Shown: positions 7,730 through 13,625 of the stretch, piece after piece
Layout: every line of letters begins with the position of its first letter
How positions within the stretch are numbered: position 1 is the first letter of the stretch
Source: an uncultured Desulfobacterales bacterium
GTDB lineage: Bacteria; Desulfobacterota; Desulfobacteria; Desulfobacterales; G020354645
Assembly (NCBI GenBank): GCA_947259865.1
Contig: CAMYNZ010000010.1
Location: 1-20,087, forward strand
Length of the DNA: 20,087 nt
Direction: 5' to 3'
Position numbers and translations under genes: made by a program
The notes under the pieces: model-generated
The model's input: only the letters and a program-made list of their open reading frames with translations
Told to the model about the DNA's origin: nothing
Database searches by the model: none

Positions 7730-9256
7730 ATGGGACTTTATGACTTTACTTTCTACGACCTGATCGAGCGCAATGCCGTTAGTTTTAATCAAAAAGCCGC
7801 CTGGATCGAGGCGGATGACGGCCGGACCTTGACTTTTTCCCAGTATAAAGAAAATGTGGATCGTCTGGCTTGCGGTCTGCAAAAATCCGGTCTCAATAAA
7901 GGAGACCGTATCGGTGTTTTGGGGAAAAATAGTCTGGAATATTATCTTCTTTACGGTGCGGCTGCGGCCCTGGGGGTTATTATGCTGCCGATCAACTGGC
8001 GACTTTCGGCCGAGGAAGTTGGTTTTAATCTGAATGATTGTGAGCCCAAACTGGTTTTTGCGGATCAGGAATATCAGGCGTTGATCCAGGGCTTAAAAGA
8101 AAAACTTCCATCCGTGGAGAAATACTATAACTTGAATAAATCAGGGGGAGACTTTCTCGCCTTTGACGGTTTGTTGGATAGTTCGGCTGATTTCCAACCG
8201 GTGGATGTATCTACCGATGACGGGTTTGTCATCATCCACACAGCGGCTGTGGCCGGCAGGCCCAGGGGAGCGTTGCTGAGCCACGGAAATGTTCTTTGTG
8301 CCGATATGCATTTTGATTATCTTTTTAATGTAACCCCTGAAGACGTGCATCTGAATCTTTTGCCGCTTTTTCATGTAGCCGGGTTCTTTATGGCCACAAC
8401 AAGTTTTCAGGCAGGTGCTTTAAACGTCAATATGAGTAAATTTGATCCAGCCAGAGCCGTCGAACTTATCGAAGATGAAAGTGTCACCATGATGTTCACC
8501 TTTTCACCGATTCTCAGCTCTGTTCTTGAACAACACGAAAAAACCGGCAAAGCGATCAAGAGCCTGCGGATCGCCGCCGGATTGGATTCACCTGAAACCA
8601 TTGAAAAATATCAACAGTTAACCGGCGGAAAATTTTACTGCCTCTACGGCCAGACCGAAACCTCCTGCGTGGCCACCTTTGCTGATTACAGTGACCGGCC
8701 CGGTTCAGCGGGCAGAATGCTGCCATTGACCTTGGTAAGGCTTGTGGACGACTACGATAACCCGGTAGCGGCGGGACAGGTGGGTGAAATCACCGTCAAA
8801 GGGCCCATGGTTTTCAGGGGTTACTGGAATCTTACCGAAGACAATGAATATACCTTTAGGGAGGGATGGCATCACACCGGTGATCTGGGCCGCTTTGACG
8901 AAGACGGCTTTCTCTGGTACGCGGGACGCAAGGCCGAAAAGGAGCTGATAAAACCGGGCGGTGAAAATGTCTACCCGGCCGAAGTGGAAAAGGTAATACT
9001 TGAACACCCCGCTGTTGAAAAAACGGTTGTTTTTGGTGTCCCCGATCCCAAATGGCATGAAGGCATCAAAGCGGTCTGTCTGCTCAAAGAAGGTCAATCT
9101 CTTGAACCCCAGGCGTTGATCGAATTTGTGGGTGAACGCATCGCCAGGTTTAAAAAGCCACAATACGTTGTATTTATTGAGGATTTGCCATTGACCGACG
9201 ACGGCTCTCCGGATAGAGAAAAGATTAAGGAGCTATATGGCGGCGAGCAGAAGTAG
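7730..9256 (+). CDS. Acyl-CoA synthetase-like protein with degenerate ATP motifs
   Basis: This 508-aa protein has the full length and fold signature of class I adenylate-forming enzymes: YGQTE (306-310), HHTGDLGRF (381-389), and the hinge AGRKAEKELIKPGGENVYP (398-416). Two parts needed for adenylation are altered. The P-loop, normally T-S-G-T-T-G-x-P-K-G, reads TAAVAGRPRG (171-180). The A10 motif, normally G-K-x-x-R with a catalytic Lys, reads DGSPDR (491-496) and has no lysine at that place. The reading frame is intact with good codon use, so it is not a decaying pseudogene. It could do only the thioester half-reaction, use a different activated substrate, or serve as a partner of the intact ligase at 2152. 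Start ATG 7730 follows a good SD (gaggtg). A terminator follows the gene. Confidence 0.9.
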   Translation: MGLYDFTFYDLIERNAVSFNQKAAWIEADDGRTLTFSQYKENVDRLACGLQKSGLNKGDRIGVLGKNSLEYYLLYGAAAALGVIMLPINWRLSAEEVGFNLNDCEPKLVFADQEYQALIQGLKEKLPSVEKYYNLNKSGGDFLAFDGLLDSSADFQPVDVSTDDGFVIIHTAAVAGRPRGALLSHGNVLCADMHFDYLFNVTPEDVHLNLLPLFHVAGFFMATTSFQAGALNVNMSKFDPARAVELIEDESVTMMFTFSPILSSVLEQHEKTGKAIKSLRIAAGLDSPETIEKYQQLTGGKFYCLYGQTETSCVATFADYSDRPGSAGRMLPLTLVRLVDDYDNPVAAGQVGEITVKGPMVFRGYWNLTEDNEYTFREGWHHTGDLGRFDEDGFLWYAGRKAEKELIKPGGENVYPAEVEKVILEHPAVEKTVVFGVPDPKWHEGIKAVCLLKEGQSLEPQALIEFVGERIARFKKPQYVVFIEDLPLTDDGSPDREKIKELYGGEQK

Positions 9257-9280
9257 GATTTTCCTTGTCATAGTATGAAA

Positions 9281-9313
9281 ATAAAAGCCCTACAAAATGA
9301 GTAGGGCTTTTAT
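9281..9313. terminator. Rho-independent (bidirectional) terminator
   Basis: The arms ataaaagccctac (9281-9293) and gtagggcttttat (9301-9313) are perfect 13-base reverse complements with a 7-base loop. The A-tract on one side and T-tract on the other let it work in both directions. It lies 24 bases after the stop codon at 9256 and ends the second ligase transcript. Confidence 0.9.
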
Positions 9314-9374
9314 GTATTACTATGTGCCAGGTTACTAACAGATACCGTTCATGCGATCTGCTTTGCATATTTTA

Positions 9375-9626
9375 TAGGTTGAATATCGAATGCCCGCCCG
9401 CCTTGCCTGAGCGGCTCGCGATGGCGGGCAGGTCGAACAAGAAATTTCGAACCGAAAAAACGAGAATATCGAATACCGAATCCTGAATATCGAAGATCGA
9501 AGTAAGGTATTCTGTCAATTTTATAGAAAGGACTGAGCAAAGCGAATCCACCCTTCGATATTCTGCGGTTCTGCGGTTCGCTTTTCATTGGTTCTGCGGC
9601 TCGCTTTTCTCTGGATCTGCGGTACA
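9375..9626. repeat. Compound dispersed repeat with nested hairpin
   Basis: The block is built of short words: atatcgaat repeated several times at 9383-9500, then tctgcggttcgctttt copies at 9562-9615 (two near-identical units of 22-24 bases, then a third partial). From memory the words gaatatcgaa and ttctgcggtt belong to a dispersed repeat type seen in Desulfobacterales gene gaps. Inside it, a GC-rich hairpin with arms tgcccgcc (9391-9398) and ggcgggca (9423-9430) interrupts the motif, which elsewhere would read gaatgtcgaacaag. No real gene is seen in 9314-9688. Confidence 0.65.
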
Positions 9627-9688
9627 AAAAAGCACTAAAGGTAAAATTAACGCCTGCCTGCTATTTTATATCACAACCCTGAATTGGC

Positions 9689-10060
9689 TTATTCATCACT
9701 AAGTTTTGCATGCCGGGCAAGGGAATCGCTATCGTAGCCCGCTTTTTTGTAGTTTTCCAGAGCCCGGGTTTTGAGATTTTTATCTTTGGTTTTTTCGGAG
9801 TGCTTATCCGCAAGCTCAGCGGCGTGACTCCACATACCCGATTTTTCATATTCCTTGATTTTATTTTTTACCCCGGCATGTTCTCCGGATTCTTCCATAA
9901 CGGCCGAATGGCACCGGGAGATAACCTTTTTAACTTTGCTGCCGCAATGCAGGCAGGTTGTTAACGGTTTATCACTAATCCGTTGAAATATTTCAAATCC
10001 ACGCCGGCAGTTACGGCAGGCATTGTCAGGGGTTAACGCTTGGTATTCATAGATCGGCAT
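9689..10060 (-). CDS. FmdB-type zinc-ribbon protein with helical C-terminal extension
   Basis: This 123-aa protein begins with MPIYEYQ, the hallmark of the FmdB family. A CxxC pair (C15, C18) and a second CLHC (C36, C39) form the zinc ribbon, with the usual ISDKPLTTC and KVKKVIS around them. Instead of the usual glycine-rich tail, residues 60-123 are charged and predicted helical (KNKIKEYEK, NLKTRALENYKKAGY). The family was named as a putative regulator of formamidase; its true role is unclear. Start: ATG at 10060 with aagga nine bases upstream; an in-frame TTG at 10066 is less likely. It stands alone, divergent from the thioesterase. Confidence 0.85.
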   Translation of the reverse strand: MPIYEYQALTPDNACRNCRRGFEIFQRISDKPLTTCLHCGSKVKKVISRCHSAVMEESGEHAGVKNKIKEYEKSGMWSHAAELADKHSEKTKDKNLKTRALENYKKAGYDSDSLARHAKLSDE

Positions 10061-10171
10061 AAACAAAAATCCTTACACACAGCACCAGCAAGTTGCATGT
10101 TCTCAGAACTCACTGTTCTATAATACGAATTAAGGCGAAACCTCCAGGGGTTATATTAATTGGGTGTCTAA

Positions 10172-10200
10172 TTGTCAACAATCCTAAGATGTCATACTTT
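10172..10200 (+). promoter_or_regulatory. Possible sigma70-type promoter for the thioesterase
   Basis: TTGTCA (10172-10177) and TACTTT (10195-10200) are separated by 17 bases and lie 32 bases before the thioesterase ATG. The -35 box is good, while the -10 box matches the consensus at only three of six places, so this is tentative. Confidence 0.3.
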
Positions 10201-10232
10201 ATGCTGTTAATGTGAATTGATCGGGAGAGTGT

Positions 10233-10700
10233 ATGAAAATACCCAATCCGAAGCATGCTGAAAAACTTATCAGCCTCGTGAACAGCTGCCCATATTTTAC
10301 CCTTATTTCTATGAAGATTGTTGAGATTGGCCTCGGGTACGCACGCCTTGAGATTGATTTAGCCAAGAAACATCTGCAGCCCTTTGGCCTCGTTCACGGT
10401 GGTGTTTTTGCTACAATCATTGACTCAGCTGCATCCTGGGCGCTGTTTTACGGAATAGAGGATCACGATGCAGGTTTGACCTCGGTTGACCTCAAACTCA
10501 ATTACCTTGCACCCGCAGTCGCAGGCAAGCTGATTGCCAGGGGCCGTCAAATAAAAATCGGTAAAACCCTTGGTTATGCCGAAGCAGAAGTGGCCGACCA
10601 GACCGGCAAGATGGTTGCCCATGGGACATCAACGATCATGATTCTTCCCGGCAAGTCGCCGGTTGCGGATTTGCCCTTTCCGCCTAAATTTATGGAATAA
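10233..10700 (+). CDS. PaaI-type hotdog-fold acyl-CoA thioesterase
   Basis: This 155-aa protein hydrolyses an acyl- or aryl-CoA thioester to free acid and CoA. The family motif is clear: FGLVHGGVFATIIDSAASWA (residues 51-70) with HGG at 55-57 and the catalytic-type acidic residue D64. The later GLTSVDLKLNYLAPA and GKTLGYAEAEVADQTGKMVAHGTSTIMI segments are the usual hotdog strands. It is cytoplasmic, without signal peptide. Start: ATG with gggaga upstream. Its place among CoA-ester genes suggests that it releases stalled CoA esters or a product. Substrate is not readable. Confidence 0.9.
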   Translation: MKIPNPKHAEKLISLVNSCPYFTLISMKIVEIGLGYARLEIDLAKKHLQPFGLVHGGVFATIIDSAASWALFYGIEDHDAGLTSVDLKLNYLAPAVAGKLIARGRQIKIGKTLGYAEAEVADQTGKMVAHGTSTIMILPGKSPVADLPFPPKFME

Positions 10701-10794
10701 TGTTCACTGTTTGAACCATAAATCCATTTGAGAGCAGGCAACTACAGCCTTGACTATGTTGTCGGCGATTTGTAAAGTACCTTAGATCTTTTTA

Positions 10795-11041
10795 TTTTTT
10801 GACAGGATCAACAGGATAGACAAGATATTACCGGTTTCCTGAAGAAACCGGTAAAGCCCTATCCGCTTCCAGCGGAAACATGTATGCTATTAATTTAAAT
10901 AAATTAAATTATTAATAAATACTCTACAGGGTTCGAGTATTGAATCGATCTTTTTCGCCGAAGGCGATTGTTGTTTCTGGCTTTCTTCCGGAAAGCCAGA
11001 GAAAAATATCCAATCAATCCTGTAGATCCTGTCTGAATTAA
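10795..11041. repeat. Element of outer inverted repeat enclosing six hairpins
   Basis: The outer arms, tttgacaggatcaacagg (from 10798) and its imperfect complement cctgtagatcctgtc (11019-11033), belong to a widely seen gacaggat-type dispersed repeat. Between them I find six hairpins: accggtttc/gaaaccggt (10830-10852), tccgct/agcgga (10862-10876), ttaattta/taaattaa (10890-10907), atactc/gagtat (10919-10940), tcgcc/ggcga (10955-10967), tctggctttc/gaaagccaga (10976-11000). There is no coding potential. The element fills most of 10701-11112 between the thioesterase and the receiver gene; the remainder of that gap shows nothing else. Confidence 0.75.
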
Positions 11042-11112
11042 AACTAATATCGATTGAAAACTACTATCTGTGCACGATATAACTCAGATACAGTAAACTA
11101 ACAGGAGAGGCA

Positions 11113-11640
11113 ATGATGGCTATCGAAGATATTCTTAAAGGGAAAAAGATACTTATCGTAGATGATGAACCTGATATTCTGGAAACTCTGGAAGATATCC
11201 TTGAAGACTGTGATGTTGAAACGGCCGCCACCTTTGAATCGGCTAAAGAACTAATGGAAAACACCCGATACGATGCTGCCATTCTGGATATTATGGGGGT
11301 CAAAGGCTTCGATCTCTTAGAGATGGCGACGGCAAAAAAGATACCGGCATTGATGCTGACGGCCCATGGCTTGAATCCCGATAACCTGGTGGGTTCAATC
11401 AAACTGGGTTCCAAATCCTATATCCCCAAGGAAAAAATGTTCGAGATAGACGTCTATCTCAAAGAAATATTGCTTGCCAAACAAAAGGGTATCGAGAAGT
11501 CCGGCAAATGGTTGGATCGGTTGGAATCTTTTTTTGATAACCGTTTCGGGCCTGGATGGAAACATAAAGATAAAAAATTTTGGGAAGAGTTCGACAAAAC
11601 CTATAAGGTTTCAAAGGACGAGCTGGAAAAAATTATGTAG
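11113..11640 (+). CDS. Orphan response-regulator receiver protein
   Basis: This is a 175-aa protein. Residues 11-125 form a CheY-like receiver: acidic pair DD (17-18), phosphoacceptor D59 in AAILDIMG, the switch threonine T83 in MLTAHG and the conserved K106 in YIPKEK. The remaining 50 residues (SGKWLDRLESFFDNRFGPGW and beyond) are charged, helical and aromatic, with no known DNA-binding or enzymatic output domain. It probably acts by protein-protein contact or as a phosphate relay. GGAGAGG precedes the ATG; the next codon is also ATG, so the start could be 11116. No kinase is adjacent; the nearest is the PAS kinase at 1-1675. Confidence 0.9.
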   Translation: MMAIEDILKGKKILIVDDEPDILETLEDILEDCDVETAATFESAKELMENTRYDAAILDIMGVKGFDLLEMATAKKIPALMLTAHGLNPDNLVGSIKLGSKSYIPKEKMFEIDVYLKEILLAKQKGIEKSGKWLDRLESFFDNRFGPGWKHKDKKFWEEFDKTYKVSKDELEKIM

Positions 11641-11648
11641 AAAGGGTT

Positions 11649-11703
11649 TTGGGGTTCTATGTTCAGGGTTCCCCAAGGTTCAAGGTTCAGGGTTCAGGGT
11701 TCA
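11649..11703. repeat. Short tandem ggttcag repeats with small hairpin
   Basis: Seven-base units (ggttcag / ggttcaa) repeat in tandem at about 11677-11703, with a degenerate copy before. ttgggg (11649-11654) can pair with ccccaa (11671-11676). The block lies between the receiver gene and the AbfD-like gene. Confidence 0.55.
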
Positions 11704-11759
11704 ACTGAAAAACCAAATCACCCATCTTAACTATATTAACCTAAGGAAAGTAATAAATC

Positions 11760-13208
11760 ATGACATTAATGACAGGAGACAACTATCTCGCGAGTCTGAA
11801 AAAACTTGATCATCATGTTTTTATCCAGGGAGAAAAGATCGAGGATGTGACCAGCCATCCTTTGGCAAAGCCACCGGCTATGGCAATGGCCGAAACATTC
11901 TTCCAGGCTGAACACGATGAAATGAATTCATTATTCACGGCCCAGTCCCATCTCACCGGTGAAACCGTAAACCGTTTTGCCCATATCCAGCAGAGTCGGG
12001 AAGACCTGGTCAAAAAGATCGTGATGTTAAGGGAGATGGGCAGAAAGACGGCTTGCTGTTTCCAGCGCTGTGCCGGTCTGGACTGCATGAATACGGTTTA
12101 TGCCAATACCTATGATATGGATCAGAATTTTGGAACCCGTTACCATGGCCGTTTCGTCGATTATCTCAAATATTTGCAAGCCAATGATCTGGTGCCGGCT
12201 GCATGCATGACGGATACCAAAGGGGATCGAAGCCTTCCACCATCGAAACAAATCGATAAAGATCAATACTTGCATATCGTGGAAGAGCGCAAAGGCGGTA
12301 TCGTAGTTCGGGGCGCCAAAATGCATATCACCGGGGCGGTTAACTCCCACGAATTAATCGTCGTCCCCACCAGAGCGCTGAATGAGGACGACCGGGATTA
12401 TGCCGTCGCGTTTGCAGTACCGGCAGACACTGAAGGGTTGACGTTTATATACGGGCGACAGCCTTCGGATACCAGACGCCTCGAGCAAAAGCGATTGGAT
12501 GTGGGCAATTTGTACTATGGCGGTTGTGAAGCCCTGGTGGTTTTTGATGACGTTTTTGTTCCGGAAGAGCGGATATTCATGAAGGGCGAATATTCGATGG
12601 CCGGCCGTTTGGTGGAGCTTTTTACCGCCCATCACCGTGCCAGTTACGGTGGCTGTAAGGTAGGGGTCGGTGATGTATTAATTGGGGCAGCAACTGCCAT
12701 TGCCGAATCACAGGGAACCTATAAAGCTTCCCACATCAAAGATAAAATAGCAGAGATGATTCATCTGAATGAAACACTGCATGCCGGTGCATTGGCGAGT
12801 GCCGGCAAAGGATATCAGACAACCAGTGGCGCGTATGCGGTGGATGCACTTTTGGCCAATGTTTGCAAACTCAATGTAACCCGATTTCCGTTTGAGATAT
12901 CCCGCCTGGCCCAGGACATCGCCGGTGGTCTTCTGGTTACCATGCCGTCTCTGGATGACAGGGATAACCCCGAGGTCGGTAAATTTATCAACAAATATCT
13001 GGTGGGAACAGCAGACGTGGACAGTGAGAAACGTATGCGAATTTTGCGGCTTATTGAAAACATTACGTTAGGCACCGGTGCCGTTTCATATCTGACAGAA
13101 TCCATTCACGGGGCAGGTTCCCCCCAGGCCCAGAAAATAATGATTGCGCGATTGGCTGACCTGGAATCCGCTAAATCTTATGCCTACAAACTTTGCGGGA
13201 TTTCATAG
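11760..13208 (+). CDS. 4-hydroxybutyryl-CoA dehydratase / vinylacetyl-CoA isomerase family flavoprotein (AbfD-like)
   Basis: This 482-aa member of the 4-hydroxyphenylacetate 3-hydroxylase superfamily belongs to the FAD plus [4Fe-4S] branch typified by AbfD. The four iron-sulfur ligands known for AbfD (Cys99, Cys103, His292, Cys299) correspond to C100, C104 (CFQRC), H292 and C299 (HRASYGGC). Other AbfD catalytic residues are also there: Y296, K300, E257 (YYGGCEA), a Thr at 191 in MHITGA, and E447 in TESIHGAGSPQAQK, matching AbfD Glu455. AbfD dehydrates 4-hydroxybutyryl-CoA to crotonyl-CoA by a ketyl-radical route and isomerises vinylacetyl-CoA. Residue conservation supports this chemistry; the physiological substrate is open because no other 4-hydroxybutyrate genes are seen. 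It is cytoplasmic and oxygen-sensitive by family. Start ATG 11760 has aagga upstream. Confidence 0.92.
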   Translation: MTLMTGDNYLASLKKLDHHVFIQGEKIEDVTSHPLAKPPAMAMAETFFQAEHDEMNSLFTAQSHLTGETVNRFAHIQQSREDLVKKIVMLREMGRKTACCFQRCAGLDCMNTVYANTYDMDQNFGTRYHGRFVDYLKYLQANDLVPAACMTDTKGDRSLPPSKQIDKDQYLHIVEERKGGIVVRGAKMHITGAVNSHELIVVPTRALNEDDRDYAVAFAVPADTEGLTFIYGRQPSDTRRLEQKRLDVGNLYYGGCEALVVFDDVFVPEERIFMKGEYSMAGRLVELFTAHHRASYGGCKVGVGDVLIGAATAIAESQGTYKASHIKDKIAEMIHLNETLHAGALASAGKGYQTTSGAYAVDALLANVCKLNVTRFPFEISRLAQDIAGGLLVTMPSLDDRDNPEVGKFINKYLVGTADVDSEKRMRILRLIENITLGTGAVSYLTESIHGAGSPQAQKIMIARLADLESAKSYAYKLCGIS

Positions 13209-13317
13209 TGCGTTGCGGTTTCAAGGCTGGGCCATACACGTTAGAATTTAAGGCTTTTCCCCGAATTATTTTGTAATAACTTCTGAAGAAAGTGTACATG
13301 AGTTTTAGCTTTTTTTA

Positions 13318-13607
13318 GTTAACCGCCCGCTCACTTCGTTCGCTCGACAGACGCTGACGGACACAGACTTTTACCTCCGCGACCAGGCTTCGCACAAGGC
13401 TTCGCCCCGGCAGGCCTGCGGGGGCAAAACCAGCAATCCCGCTGAAGCGGGATACCTTCTGCTTATCTGCCTGAAAGGCATGCGGATTTTGCCCGGGCAA
13501 GTCGCCCGGGCAAAAATGTTTTGTCTGCGATATGTCTGCGCGTGCCCTGTTAAATTCCGCTTTGCGGACCTCCTCCGGAGGATTTAACAGGGTGAATCTG
13601 CGGTTAA
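13318..13607. repeat. Chain of hairpins between terminal ttaaccgc inverted repeats
   Basis: ttaaccgc (13319-13326) and gcggttaa (13600-13607) bound a non-coding block. Inside are atcccgc/gcgggat (13436-13453), tgcct/aggca (13468-13480), a perfect 12-base stem ttttgcccgggc/gcccgggcaaaa (13487-13515), a gcaggcctgc palindrome near 13420, and the T-shaped block at 13545-13592. Direct repeats aggcttcgc occur twice near 13386-13405. It fills most of the gap 13209-13625. Bases 13209-13317 show no gene and no strong signal. Confidence 0.75.
13545..13592. repeat. T-shaped palindrome: one stem with two inner hairpins
   Basis: ccctgttaaat (13545-13555) pairs perfectly with atttaacaggg (13582-13592). 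The enclosed 26 bases are exactly two hairpins back to back: tccgc-ttt-gcgga (13556-13568) and cctcc-tcc-ggagg (13569-13581). No base at the three-way junction is unpaired. It lies just ahead of the second UroD-like gene. Confidence 0.85.
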
Positions 13608-13625
13608 TACATAAATTTGTTTCGG

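Noticed and set aside
7730..9256. The second ligase as a pseudogene
   Set aside because: No frameshift or internal stop, other core motifs well kept and a good SD; loss of two motifs with the rest conserved suggests altered function rather than decay.
3703..13607. CRISPR array
   Set aside because: The repeats in the gene gaps are palindromic and unequal, without the regular repeat-spacer rhythm, and no cas gene is present.
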